Source: Hypericum androsaemum
Taxonomy: Eukaryota > Streptophyta > Magnoliopsida > Malpighiales > Hypericaceae
Reading direction: 5' to 3'
DNA: 64,000 nt
Assembly: GCA_963995505.1 (NCBI GenBank)
Contig: OZ023193.1
Coordinates: forward strand, 2,976,001-3,040,000
The position numbers and the translations under genes were made by a program. The notes under the pieces are model-generated. The model was not told the DNA's origin, searched no databases, and worked only from the letters and a program-made list of their open reading frames with translations. The first letter of the stretch is position 1. Each line of letters starts with the position of its first letter. Shown here piece by piece: positions 43,943 through 57,045 of the stretch.

Positions 43943-43951
43943 TTTATTTAT

Positions 43952-46354
43952 TTATTCCACGATACAGCCAGAATTTTAGGATTCCGTTAATTATACAGGT
44001 AACTACTTCCACCGACTTTTAGATAGTTATGGCCTTATGGGCCAACGTCTTATTTTTTTAATTAGAAAACTTAAACAGATGTGAGGATGACGTATTTTTT
44101 CTAAATATTCAATATTCGGAATCAGTTATTCAGGGATTGGACTAACAAGTTTATTGATATCTTTAGTTAACATTTGTTATTTTAATGTTGAAACGAGCAT
44201 TACTTGTTCTTATACACCGAGAATCTTTTGGAAAGTTGGCCTGGCCCTTAAGGGCCCGTCATAACCAGACTTCCAAGCAAGAATCATATGCACCAAGGCA
44301 AAGAACACATGCAACCAACTTTTTTTCCCATTAGTAGAGTTGCTATGTCGTCTTCCAGAGGTGACACTTCGGTTTTCTATTTTTCTAAATCATGCGATAT
44401 TCGATACTCACGCTAGACCGACTAACTTTTGTTACGAAAGAATCAATTTCTTGTTGCTTGATCCATATATGAAACTACTCTTGCTCTTTCCATAAGAGAA
44501 TCCGTCGTTTGAAATGTCCGGTTGGGATTTTATTACAAAATAATGACTTGTCTTGGTAAACATTGGGTCAACCTTTTTTAGGCAACTGTTGGAGAAGTGG
44601 GACTTGGATTGGGTCCAGAATATAACCATTCTCAATCGTTTGGAGTGAAGGACATGCGGAGTTTTTTTGCAAAAAATTAAAACAAGAGGACAAAAATGAA
44701 AAAAACTCGCGCGCGGCAGGGGATCACCAACATGTCGTTATCGTATAAATGGGTATGCTATTGTCGTAGCACGCGAGCCATTATCAATAACTACGCTTAC
44801 CAGTGTCGTAACCGGAACATGTCATTGTCATAAGCGGGACATGTCATTATCGGTCCTTCGGTCCAAACGGTCCAAACTTAATCCACACCGGGTCAAGTGT
44901 ATTGTGTTGATACCTTACCCATTCTGACCACCAAGCGTATCATGACAAAAGTATGTTTTATCAATAGTTTGTTATTTGTGATCATCCCCGGCGCGAAGCT
45001 AAATTAATAAGCCCAATGTGATAATGATTGACTTAATATCATGTCATTTTGATGAACCGAAATTTGCGACTTCGTCACGTACGTTGATATAGGGACCATC
45101 GAATCAACATACTCTAACAGCGTTAGAATCCTTAAAGGACCATTGAGATTTAACTTCTGATTCCAATCAGTTAAGCATAAAAGAGAAAGCAGAGCAGATG
45201 TCTTTTTTCTTCTTTTGAATGGATCGAAGCATGTAACTTGTTCCGTGTATAGACACGGGTTGCCATTGGAACTATTATACCCAAGTTTTTGATCATGTAT
45301 AGACAAAAATGGGACAGCTTTTCTTTGTCCAATAACCATATAACTATTATTGTTTTTATGTCTCCCAAGCCAAAATCATTGGTAACATGTGATTACATTT
45401 CAAATGTATCTAAAATTTCGTGAAGAGCATGTAGGTTCAACGACTTGTACCATTCTCCTTGTCTTCTAAGGCGTTTCTTTCCTCTTTTTATGCTATTTTA
45501 TAAGTAAAGGGAGAGAATGCTTCGTGCATGCACTTTCTTTTTGCAATTCATTTTAGTACCTTTTATAATTTCATGTATATTATTCACAGCCATATAATTT
45601 GGAAACACCAGTTATTTCTATTGGTCTTATAAAAAAATCAGTTATTTCTATTGGAGAATCTCACATTCTAACTAAAAAGTTGTTGCACCTAATTTATAAG
45701 TGTGAAAAATTTACATACACTTTAATGCTTTTTAGCATGATATCTCTGAGGATATCAATTGGTACGTTGTGCTCGCGCAACTTCCTAAAAGTCAAGAGGC
45801 AATATTAAGACCGTGTAAATTTCAGATCAATGGACTTTGTTTGAAGTTGGGTGTTGGAGAAGCCCCATGAAAGATTGTTGGTGTGAAAAATTTATGTGAT
45901 TATTACCTAAAGATTTTGATTTAGATACGAAAATTCATACAATTTCTAGGTTAAAAGTTCATTGAAGTGTCAAAATTATACGTATTATTTAACTACATTT
46001 AAGATATTGAAAAATATTTTCTTTTCACCACAATTTACTAAACTGAAAAAGACATTAAACTATAAGATACAGAGTTATTTGCATCTTTGGGTTGGGCCAT
46101 AAACACAAAGACCTCTTTGGGTTGGGCCAATCAAGTGTCGGACTCCCTTTCTAGACAAACAATAGCCCATGATTACTAGGCCCATGGCCTTTATGCTTGC
46201 TAGATCTGGGCCTCTTCTTGTCAGATTAACAACATCGGCCCAGCTACGTTTATGGAATAAAATTAAAAGAGCAAAAGTGTCTATAGGTTTTGGGAACATA
46301 AAGGAAATGTTTACACGTGTTTAGAGAAAAAAACGCAGCAAGTTGGTGATATGA
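43952..46354. other. Intergenic DNA
   Basis: No supported gene in 2.4 kb. A minus-strand open frame of 111 codons at 45004-45339 has no recognised family. A short GC-rich patch at 44705-44900 contains repeated CATGTCATTRTCG and is not coding. Confidence 0.4.
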
Positions 46355-46363
46355 TAATATAAT

Positions 46364-47762
46364 GGGCAAATTACCCTCACGTCCCTGTACTTTGGTCACC
46401 CTCCCCTTAGGGTCCCTGGATTTTGAAAAATGATTTTCTCGTCCCTAAGTTTTGATGATAATAGACTATCGGGTCCTTGGAGCCGGAATATTCTATATTC
46501 TCCGGCGAACTCCCACTTGAAATGATCAAAATGCCCCTTCCACTTAAAAAAATTAATTTGCCACCCTTCTCTCTCCCCCTCCTTCCTCCCCTCTTCTCTC
46601 TCCCCCTTCTTCATCTTCAACCAAAAAAATCCTCTCCCCTTCTACCAAATTAGAAACATCAAAGAACACTACGAACATCCTCAAGAACACCCCAACTAAA
46701 AATCAAGAACACCCAATTAACTAAACACCAACAACACCCAATTAATTAAACACCATACTTCGACTTTAACCAAAAAACTCGCAACATATAGTAAACCCAA
46801 TTCATATATCCAGAAAATTGCAAATTGTACTGCTCAAAAGCATAAAAAATTGTACTGCCAAGAACAAGAGGCTTCGAAATCTCTTGCTTTAATAAAAATT
46901 AGTTCATTGGTGAGCTTCAATCCAAATCGATGGCTTCAATCTCAAACATAGATCTGCGATTCAGGAACATGATTCGACACATACAGAGATCAATGATATG
47001 GTTGCGAAAAATAGCACAGTTATCCACCACGATATCTGCGATAAAACGGCGCCGTCAGTTAAAAGACGCGGAAATCAAAGAGGAGGACCAGAAGGTAGGT
47101 GGTGGGGGTACCCCAGGCCCAGAAGGAGACGGCGTTCCACTTCTTGATCTCGAAGCACTTGGGCTTCTTGCTGGTCGACGGGATGGCCCCGCGTTGCTCG
47201 ACGGTTCTCAGACTCCGGCCATCGGGACGTCCGTTTCCAAGCTCGACATGCTGGCTTCTCCTTGTTTTCTTGTGCGGCCAGTCGTTCCAAATTCCCAACG
47301 ACGCCGGCTGGTGGTGGTGGCAAGGGGGTTCGACTTTTAATTATAATATGTTTAGATTTGTTTAGAAGGGGAGGAGGTGGGGAAGAACTACGGCTGGTCG
47401 GTAATTTTAGGGTTCCGGTGTCGTGCAAGATTTGGGTGTTTTCGAAGCTCGAGGATACGATTAGGTATTGATCTCGTGTTAAGATTCAGGTGTTTTTTAG
47501 TTTTGACATTGAAGGTGGGAGGAGGAAGATGAAGTGGGAGGAAGAAGAAGGAGAAAGGAAAAAAATATTTTTTTCTTTTTTTAGTGGGAGGGTATTTTGG
47601 TCATTTCAAGTGGGGGTTGACCGGAGAAAAAGGAATATTCCGGCTTCAGGGACCCGAGAGTCTATTATCGTCAAAACTTAGGGACGGGAAAATCATTTTC
47701 CAAAATTGAGGGACCCTAGAGGGAGGGTGACCAAAGTACAGGGATGTGAGGGTAATTTGCCC
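46364..47762. mobile_element. Mutator-like element B (Pack-MULE type) carrying an RBX1 fragment
   Basis: Terminal inverted repeats of about 200 bases begin GGGCAAATTACCCTCAC at both ends and share long stretches such as CTGTACTTTGGTCACCCTCC. TAATATAAT flanks the element at 46355-46363 and 47763-47771, a perfect 9-bp duplication. The element is 1399 bp. The interior is GC-rich, lacks a transposase and contains a piece of the RING-box protein gene RBX1 on the minus strand. Confidence 0.9.
47105..47249 (-). pseudogene. RBX1 first-exon fragment captured by a Mutator-like element
   Basis: On the minus strand from ATG 47249 the trace reads SSLETDVPMAGV, then an in-frame TGA, EPSSNAGPS, a frameshift, then STSKKPKCFEIKKWNAVSFW and AW. 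The KKPKxFEIKKWNAV block followed by WAW is diagnostic of RBX1, the RING subunit of cullin ubiquitin ligases. Directly after WAW and one G comes GT, the place where the first exon ends in RBX1 genes, and the DNA continues into what looks like intron. The RING domain itself is not present. The capture was from genomic DNA. It is not functional as RBX1. Confidence 0.85.
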
Positions 47763-47771
47763 TAATATAAT

Positions 47772-48828
47772 TGATGTTGTTCAAGCTAATATAAATGATG
47801 TTAGATAGAACCAACCAATATTTGATTTTGAATGTGATAGGTTAAAAAAAAGTTTATTATATATTGGATAGCCGATCATGATTTATTATTTCCCCCTAAA
47901 CGGAAACTTTTTGAGTGTAAAATTGGATCTTCTTCCTTTAGCTTTCTACGGTCACACGAGCAACCTTAACAAATTAAGACAAAGCATGACCTGTGAGACA
48001 GATGGAAGCCAAACTCCTGTTTTTTGGTAACTAAGATTTACACCACCGTTGATCTCCTTATATGAATGGTGACTATCTAAACACAATAGTAGCAGAGTTA
48101 TAACCGAAAACTTGGCTAAAAATTCTATCGATGCAAATTTCAATAGAAAAAATAATGATATAAAAAATAGCTACTTCGATAACACTATACAAGAACTTCC
48201 CAATCCCCACTACAGCTAAATTCGTATCGTTTTCTCTTGTCCAACTAAGATGGTTACCGTTCTCCGCAAGTATCAATCATAGAAACTTTTATTTAGTTAC
48301 TGTATTTTAAATTAGACAGTATTGAAGTTAAAAATACTTTAAACTACTTGGTAATAAATTAAAGTTTGGACATTTTTGTATCATTCAACAAATCAGAGGA
48401 AACATAGTTGTGAATCATCAGAATGCATCTAACTATAAAATGGCGAAATCACGTCATCATGTGATATCATATGGGTTCCATGGCACACCTAACGCATTCG
48501 CACAAGTTAAAAATTGCCCGAATCGAGATCTGCCAGAATCGGCAATTATCACACTAAGATCACAACGAAATTAATGTGATTCTCATCTGCTATTTTACGA
48601 AAAAATTTATGTTGATTTTTATAAACCAAATCATTAAATTACTTATTGGTAAGTCGCTACCAATCTACAACGCGATCATGTGTATTGGTCGGACTATGAA
48701 ATGACTAAATGAATAATTATGGAATTAAATTTTATGATTTTATAAAACAAACAAATCCAAATCTTTGAAGAAATCCGGAAGGTACTGTTGACTCGGAATC
48801 CATGCAAAGTGAAAAAAAAACCGCCATT
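47772..48828. other. AT-rich intergenic DNA
   Basis: No supported gene or repeat. The open frames on the minus strand at 47952-48276 have no family features. Confidence 0.45.
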
Positions 48829-48843
48829 ATTTGTTGACACTTG

Positions 48844-48943
48844 CCAAAAGGGTGTGTAAAGGCATAAGACATTATCAATTTTTTGTAGGTCTAAAATTTG
48901 AGTCATAATATTGTTATAGTGTAAAATTTTACCTTCAAAAAAA
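48844..48943 (+). mobile_element. tRNA-derived SINE, plus-strand copy
   Basis: ATTTGTTGACACTTG occurs at 48829-48843 and 48944-48958 (15-bp duplication). The 100-bp insert starts CCAAAAGGGTGTGTA and ends GTGTAAAATTTTACCTTC plus A-run, matching the ends of the element at 18544-18643. The B-box region reads ATTTGAGTC. Its pol III boxes are more worn than in the 18.5-kb copy. Confidence 0.85.
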
Positions 48944-48958
48944 ATTTGTTGACACTTG

Positions 48959-49811
48959 ACACCGACCCGGTTGCCTTGAATATATCCTCGCACCAAATTT
49001 ATTGTTGAAAAATATTCTTTCCTAGTGAATTTGGATTTATTAAACCTTGGATAGCTCCTAAAACTCACAAGTGCAAGGTCTAAGTAAACCTGTTTCTTTT
49101 CCGAAGTGTTGCTTTAGTAGCAACCTTTCAATAAAATAATCTTTATATTCAATTTAAAACTTTGAGTCTGGTTCGATTTTTATACTTAAAATAAATTCAC
49201 AACATACTTGCAATTCACAATGTGATAATTTCAACACACTCTCTCAAACAATGCTCATTTAACTAAAGTTTGCACAAATTTTGACTTCGTCAATATGCAA
49301 TAAAATATGAGATGTGAAGACAACAACGAACACAATATCAACCGTTCTAACATCATGTTAAAAATCTTTTTTTCCAACCCAAAAATTTAAATTGTTTATA
49401 AACAATCTCACAGAGAACTAACAATGAAGTAATCTCGCCGATAGTAAAAAAGAAACATCACATAATTTGATTAGCAGCTTTCACATGTGTCAGTCGCCTT
49501 AATTTATATAATTTTCTAGTTTTCTATTTATAAAAACTTCCAAAGCATAGATAGGAGTCACACACATAATCCTATATATATTGTGGACTATTAGCTTCCA
49601 GCCATCCACAGTTCTAATCCCACCTCCTCACAATTCAAACACAAACACAACACACTTTCTCTCTCTCTCCATATTTTTTCCCATTATATGTTCTTCACTT
49701 TGAAGTGATCTTCCCCAAGAAGGTAGACCAACAACATCAGCCAAATGCAACTCTTTAACTAACCCAATACACGAAAAGTGACACAACACCAGGAACCCAA
49801 CACCATATACC
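48959..49811. other. Intergenic DNA and PI-PLC-like gene promoter
   Basis: AT-rich DNA without a gene. The last 200 bases hold a TATA motif and a CT-rich leader. Confidence 0.45.
49572..49580 (+). promoter_or_regulatory. TATA box of the PI-PLC-like gene
   Basis: CTATATATA lies about 235 bases before the start codon and is followed by a leader rich in CACA and CTCTCTCTC. Transcription would start near 49605. Confidence 0.45.
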
Positions 49812-52735
49812 ATGCATCATCCACGACAGGTAATAACAATTAAGAGCTTCACTTATTTAATTCCTTAATTAATTATCTTCCTTTCCCACTTAATTTCCTA
49901 CATCTCAATTCCTGTTGATCAGTACTTCCTCTTCATAACAACAAGTCTCCTGATCATCACCACAGGATTCTCCACTGCTCTCCAAGTGAGTGATGTGATT
50001 TCTTTTTAAATTTCTCTTCCAAATTTTTTTATTTGTTTAATTTTTTTGTTGGTGTTGGTGCAAATTAAATTACTCACGGAAGCTTTTTGCCTTTTTGGTA
50101 TTAATTTGGAAGGAAGGGCAAACATGCGTGGCAGACAGAAACTGCGACGCCGGGCTACACTGCGAGACCTGCGTGGCCAACGGCAACTTGAGGCCTCGCT
50201 GCACTAGAATCCAACCCATTATTCCTACCTCACGGGTAATCATAATCTTTCCACTAACATCAAACTCACGATAATCATTATCCCGACACTTACTAAACCG
50301 ATTGACTGAATTTCCGTTTTTTTTTATATCTTTGTTAGGTGAAGGGGTTGCCATTTAATCGGTACACCTGGCTAACAACCCACAATTCGTTTGCCAGGTT
50401 AGGCGTGAAATCAGCAACTGGCTCCATAATTCTGGCTCCTACTAATCAGCAGGATTCCATTACCAGCCAGCTTGACGTATGTTCTCATTTCTGATCTGTT
50501 ACTCATTTTTCTTCTCTCTCTTGGTTTTCTTGATGTGAAAGGAAAGAAAATAGAGCCGGTACAATGTAGTGGTTAGTTAGCCGGGTTTATTTGCTTGCGA
50601 TGGTACGTACGTAATATCGTTTTTTCCGAGTTTAATGAACAAAGTTTAGACGGTCTTCTGCTTCGTTTATTAAAAAAATTTAATATTGTTTTAGGTGAAG
50701 CTCTTGGATTATGTTAATTAATTAACTGAACCACTCTCGGAGATGAATTTATGATGGTTGACAACCCAATTGGTATAATATTAGTAGCAATATTTGACTC
50801 TGGTCGTTACATTGGTCAGTTGGTGGGATTATTATCTTGTTTTATTTCATATATATGTGTGCAGTGTGTATGTGAGACTTTTTTGGTGGGGATATAAATG
50901 TGACTTGTTAATAAAGTGAGCGAAACCAAAACGTGAAGGAAAGAAATGTTACTTTTAGGAGTAATTGCAACTTTAACCACCAATAGTATCGTGTCTTGTT
51001 TGAATTTGGAGTTGTCCTGACTCCAAACCAGATTAGTCGACATGTATCAGGATATCGGGTGGTTGAAAAAAATATATAAAATGCGGTCGTTAATATTTCA
51101 TCTTGGTGGAATTACTTGTTAAGGCCTAACCTTGTGTTTGGAGTCTTAATCTAATTAAGCATGGTTATATAACATATAATATTGGCTTCAGACATCTCAT
51201 GACAAAAAGCTGCAACAAGAGGCTTGGTTGGGTAATAAATGTAAGAAAAGGCTGATCATGCGAGGAAAGTGGAAACATCATACTGTTCTTTTTTTATTAG
51301 GTACGGAGTATAGTTGGATTTAATTATGGAGGTCAATAATTAACAATAGTTAATGTTATGTCATACTTTTTAGGCGTGAAACCAATGTTTATAAAAGAAA
51401 CAAACAATTATTTTGATTATTTTCCTTGTCCATTTGGGAAATCTATTTTTGGGATGTGATTTCTTTTGGGCTAAAAATTGGGTTTTGTGGTATGTTTCTG
51501 AATCTGCAGAATGGTGTTAGAGGGTTGATGCTGGATATGTATGACTTCGAGAATGATGTCTGGTTGTGCCATTCCTTTGGAGGAAAATGCTACAACTACA
51601 CAGCTTTTGTAAGTGTCTAAGAGATGCACAAACGCTCTTTGTTAGTTCGACGAGTTTCGATGATGAGCTTCTAAACGGTTCGATTCTTATGCGTCACAGC
51701 AACCTGTGATAAATGTTTTGAAAGAGATTCAAACATTTCTCGCAGCAAATCCATCAGAGATCGTCACGATATTCATCGAGGATTACGTTTCATCGCCGAA
51801 TGGCCTGACGAAGGTGTTCAATGCTGCTGGACTTAGACAGTACTGGTTTCCAGTGTCTCGGATGCCGAAAAAGGGCGAGGATTGGCCAACTGTCGACGAT
51901 ATGGTCGCAAAGAACCAGCGCCTGCTGGTTTTCACTTCCAAATCAGCTAAGGAGGCTTCTGAAGGCATTGCATATAACTGGAGATATGTGGCAGAAAACC
52001 AATGTTGGTACTCCACTGCCAGTCACTTTCCGGTGAAAAATTGAAACGAGAAACACAAGTTTCACTGATGCTTGTCGATATTGCAGACGGGAACGGAGGA
52101 ATGGTGCCTGGTTCGTGTCCGAACCGTGCAGAATCGCCTACGATGAACACGACGTCGAGGTCACTCATCTTGGTGAACTATTTTCCTAGTGCGCCCGATG
52201 TAACCCAAGCTTGCAAGCACAATTCTGCTCCTCTGATGGACATGGTAAACACATGTCATCAAGCAGCCGGAAATCGGTGGCCTAACTTCATAGCCGTTGA
52301 CTTTTACAAGGTAAAATTGATCACCTATTAATCACTGCAATAAAACCATTATTAGCCCTGAATTTGGACTTGGAACAAATTTCCATATTTGTCAAAATTC
52401 TCAGAGGAGTGACGGAGGGGGAGCCCCTGAAGCTGCTGATGTAACAAATGGTCATAAAGTTTGTGGCTGCGGGAATATTGCCATCTGCAAGGTATGTCCA
52501 TCGTCAGAATCTCTTACCACTCGGACTAACTTCGATTCGCCTGATCTTTCGGTTTGCGGTTTGACAGCCGAACATGACATTCGGGTCATGTAACTTTCCT
52601 GAGCCCGGAATAGCACCAACACCAGGTCCAGGAACGTCAGGACGTGAATCCAGCTTGGCGTGCATGGATCAAAAGCCAGTTCAAGTTAGGTGGCTGATTG
52701 GATTAATTCTATTGACCTCATTCTTGTTCTTTTAA
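49812..52735 (+). CDS. PI-PLC X domain-containing protein, At5g67130 type, probably GPI-anchored
   Basis: Nine exons: 49812-49829, 49923-49985, 50113-50235, 50339-50476, 51510-51608, 51700-52003, 52087-52310, 52405-52491 and 52568-52735. They join in phase to 407 codons. Exon 1 encodes only six residues. Exon 2 adds a hydrophobic signal peptide ending TALQ, and EGQTC starts the Cys-rich mature part. The X-like barrel has H83 in LTTHNSFA and a second His, H135, in WLCHSFGG, with DMYDF between them, as in bacterial-type PI-PLC. The C-terminal half shows SLILVNYFP and [15 protein letters not shown]. The last 16 residues are hydrophobic ([15 protein letters not shown]), fitting a GPI-anchor signal. 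These plant proteins lack the Y, EF-hand and C2 parts of true plant PI-PLC, and their substrate is not established. Gene intact. Intron 4 is the longest (about 1 kb). Confidence 0.92.
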
Positions 52736-55700
52736 GCTTCACAATTCCTGTAACATTTTCTTTTATTAGAATCCACTAATCAATGAATCAAAATTCGCTA
52801 TTTACTAATTCGGAGACAGACGAACTAATCCTCAACGTCTGGTTTTTTTCTCCAAGAATATTCGCAAAATTTTGTTGCATTTTAAAGAAAGGGCTCGCTT
52901 AGATCGGAAGCCCATGAAGGTTTTGGATATCAGTGGGCCTACGCTGTGAGGCCCAAATTCAGTGGGTTTTTTCTCTTCGATTCTTCAGAGCTTGGGCTTT
53001 TATTTTCCCAGTTTGCGAAGGACATTTTGGAAAGAAGCCCGCGCTTTTGCGCACAAGGCAAAATAAAAGAGGTCGGACATATCGAGTGAGAATTTTCATG
53101 CGGAGGTCGAGATTATTGTGGAAGATTGTTTTCACTATGGGATGGGGACATCTCTTAATTTCTTAAAGTTGATTGGCACAAATAATAGAAGAAGGTAACA
53201 TCAAGGTTAGGAGATGTGTGAGAAAGATATTACATATTTAATAGTGAATGTTATTTAAATAGTCGAATATTTTTAGGTGAATTATAGTGCTTAACAACAC
53301 TATAGATATAAGTAAACTTGTGCACTGTTGGCGTAACCTTTTAATAGGTAATAACACTTTACTTACAAAAAAAATTGGCTCAGAAGTCGAGCTCTAATTT
53401 AGAACGTGATTCTCCATTTTATTTTCTAAAAACTTTAATAGTTGCATGTAAAATTACGGAATATGAAATTGTAATATGAAAAATTGGTCAGATTCTTTCT
53501 GGTTTCGTCAATGAATATTGTTCTATTTCCACTGTTTCCTTGTACACAGAATAAAATGACGCAAAAAGCTGTAGAGAGAATGTTCTTGTCATAAAAGTGA
53601 AGTTGGATAATATTCTTAACCTTGGTAAAATATTGGAATATAGATCTACCCGTAAGTACACTTTCCATTGCATAAAAAAATACTTAATAGGAATATAGCA
53701 AAACTTAATAAATTATAAATTGATAATCACTCCAAAATAATATTTGTTTCCAAGTCAAAACTTAATAAATTAATAAAATATTTTTTGGGAAGACTGTATA
53801 TAAATTTATAGTCCTATTAATATCATAAATTAACAATGTTGATACTACAAGTTTTCGATATTAATTTAGTTATATTTCACCACTAATTGCTCTTATTTCA
53901 TTGACAATAGTTACCACTATTATCGATTAATTAATTCTCTAATTAACAAAATTTTGCTATCCCAATACTGTATATTAAATGTATGTAACATCCACGTGAA
54001 TTTCCTCGTTTGTAAAATTCAACAATGTACAGCCCCTAAGCTATATACACTTAATGAAGCATCTCCTTTATCACTAGCTAGATGGGAATCTCGCATATAA
54101 TTATATTATATGATTAAGTGGCGTCAAGCTCGAGCCAATTGTGCTAAAATCATGGACACTATAACTCCAAACAAATACCCGAAGTCGGTTCTCACAAGGC
54201 TCAAGACACCAATTAATTTTATTTTAATCCTCCCGATGCTTATTTTTCACACAATTTAATAGCTTGCAACTCAAGAATTCAGCTAGCTAACTCATTTAAT
54301 TGCATCATGATAAAGCTGCAGTATGGAAATGAAGAAGATTTTTAGTTGATATCATGTGATATCTAAAAAAACCCAATTAACAGATTAATATCGACTTGAG
54401 CCAAATATGACCTTTGAATTATGAGTCGGATATGACCTAATCAACTCCGCGGTGATTAAATAATGCACTAAGAAATAGAATATTTAGATATGTTGGTAGA
54501 TGGGGGAATCCGGAAAAGGAGTGTCCCGTAGCTAGGAATATGTATAACAAATGTAAGTGTGAAGTTGGCATATTCCAAACATCTTCTTTAATGGCCTTTT
54601 ATATTTAATTTAATTGTTTATAAATGAAAGTCGTCAATTAGCTGCGATGTGGATTTAAATAAGATAAAGAGGAGAACGTAGGACAGAGAAATGGATGCCC
54701 TACTGCTCCACCGTGGTATTCATGTTGGAAAATGGATACCGTAATGTTTTTCTATATTAAGAAAAACTTGTACTAATAATAACTTTCAATAAAATCAATG
54801 AGAGATAAAGTTAAATCTTTAGGGTCTAACAGAAAACTAACACTCGCTAGAATCTTGATAATTGAATGTAAAAGTCATGCTTGTTGATAGATCATTGTAA
54901 ATTTTTCGTGAAAAAATGAGATTTGTGTTACCAACAAGTTCTTTTTCATTTTAAGGTATTCAAATGCCATTTTAAAAAAAATAGTTTATTTTTTAAATGT
55001 CCATTTTCTACGATCATTCTCAATAAATACCAAAAATATTAGAAACATGTAATCTTCTTGTGGAATAATCTCATGTCAGCAATGAGTGACCCTTTTGGGT
55101 CATGTGGAAAAATATCTAGTGTGGTAGATCATATTCCCATGTTAAAGTTGGAACTTGTTGGTAAAGTTGCAATATTTCAACAAAAGCCATGATTATTATT
55201 CAGAAAATGTTCTGCCGAGAATAATATCGAATAAATTTACAGTAATATTTCTATACAAAGGTGATCATATTTGATTCATTGATCTTTTAATAAAATATAT
55301 GCGAGAGAAAATGAACCTCGTAAAATCGACCTTAAAATTACCATTTGATAAAAGCATAATTATTGAGCAAGTCATACCTGTAGAATCTTAAAATCTTCCA
55401 TCATTCTTTTTTTATTAGTTAATTTTATTCCAATAAGAATATTTACATATTTACAGTCTCGAGGTGTTTCATTTCTCGATCCCTTGTGGTACGAGGAAGG
55501 AAGCACATTAAAATCATATCGAAGTAAAATCTAATGAAAAATCATCAACAGGAAAAGAGTGTCTAATGTTATGCCATTAAAACTATTTAACACTCAAAAT
55601 TTTTTATTTTTTCCTGTAGCTACCGGGGATGGAATTTCAAAAGTTAAAACAGGAGGATTGAAAATTTTGGTTGGGATTCCTAATTACGTGCTAGGAGAGA

Positions 55701-55862
55701 GAAAAGCAAAAGATGATCTTATGCTTGATATTTTCCAAAAGGAAAAAAAAACGACGGACGGTCTATACGGTTGACTTTAAGCTTTTCGCTTGTAACAGAA
55801 ACCCGAAATTGATACCTAGCTAGTGGATTCATACTCATTGGTTTTTCTTGGGTAAGTAATAA
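52736..55862. other. Long AT-rich intergenic region
   Basis: About 3.1 kb with no gene I can support. The short frames at 52933-53166, 53435-53673 and 55559-55774 have no family features. A possible SINE-like tail (CACTTTACTTAC plus A-run, near 53350) was seen, but no target duplication was found. Confidence 0.4.
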
Positions 55863-55871
55863 TTGTATTTA

Positions 55872-56775
55872 GAGCAAAATAGTCGTAGGTCCCAGATATT
55901 TAAAGAAATTGATGATTTAGGATAAATAAGTATTGATTAGTCCCTCTTATTTGAGAAATAAACTATTTAGTCCCTCGATCCATTTTCCGTCCAACTTTTT
56001 GGCCAATGTTTTGAAAATTCCGTTTTTACCCTTAAGTCCCCTCTCTCTCTCTCTCTCTCTCTCTTCATCGCTGAGGAGAACTCCCCCTTTCTTCTCTCTC
56101 TCTCTCTCTCTCCACGAGCCACCCACACAAATCTTTCACAGAGGCGGTGTGGCGGAGGACCATAGAGTCGGCTCTCCGAAATAATTTGCTCTTCCATATG
56201 ACCCAGTAAACAAAACCTTAGAATTTGGCATCCTCGGTATATTTGAGGACGATTTACAGCGTTTTCGCGAAGCTCGGCTTATGTAACCTCCATTTGTTAG
56301 AGGAGGCCTCCAACGAGATGCACTGCTCACAGAAGGGGACAAATATGGCCAAGATTCATCTGCACAAGAGAACTCCAAAAGAAGATAAACCGACAAACTC
56401 CAAAAAAATGGAATAATAATGCCAAATCAGGAAAGAGAAATTTGAGTGCTTACAGTCAATTCATGTGTTGAAGAACTTAACCCATTTATGGGGAAAGAGA
56501 AAAAGGAAGCAACTTTTCTTTAAAAAGGAAGAAACTTTGTTAAAATGAAACAGGACAGAGGAGAGGGAAGGAGGAGGATGCGAAGAAGACGAGAGTTAGA
56601 GAGAGAGGTGATCAAGGGTAAAAGCGGAATTTTTTAAAAATTGTCCGGAAAGTTTGACAGAAAAAGGATGCAGGGACTAATTAGTTTATTTCTCAAATAA
56701 GAGGGACTAACTAATACTTGTTTGTCCTAAATTATCAATTTCTTCAAATATCTGAGACCTATGACTATTTTACCC
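55872..56775. mobile_element. Mutator-like element C
   Basis: The 904-bp element begins GAGCAAAATAGTCGTAGGTC and ends with the complement of GGGTAAAATAGTCATAGGTC. The terminal inverted repeats extend for about 150 bases and share AGTCCCTCTTATTTGAGAAA. TTGTATTTA flanks the element at 55863-55871 and 56776-56784, a perfect 9-bp duplication. The interior has (CT)n tracts and a piece that looks like an exon with a TTGTGCAG acceptor on the minus strand near 56360. I could not identify that piece. Confidence 0.88.
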
Positions 56776-57045
56776 TTGTATTTATAAGCAAAACATAAAG
56801 TGTTACAAGCACCTTGCAAATTTCACCGGGATTTGGATTCAGGGGGGACTACATAAAAATTATCCCCATGGTATGGACTAAATATGAGCCTTTAAATTTG
56901 ATCAAATTCTTTTTTTACAGATCTGATGGTCAGAATCTGTTGAGGGTATTTTCGAGTTTTTATCCAAACATACTCATTAGGATTCTACATTTTTTCTATA
57001 TAATCTCACAAAAAAATATAACCCCCCTCCCCCCCTCCTTCCCCG

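Noticed and set aside
45004..45339. Minus-strand frame of 111 codons
   Set aside because: No motif, no splice context and no family recognised. An organelle-derived insert was considered, but I saw no match to a known organelle gene.
53280..53380. Further SINE copy with an ACTTTACTTAC plus A-run tail
   Set aside because: The tail resembles the SINE family, but I found no target duplication and no box A or B, so it was not called.
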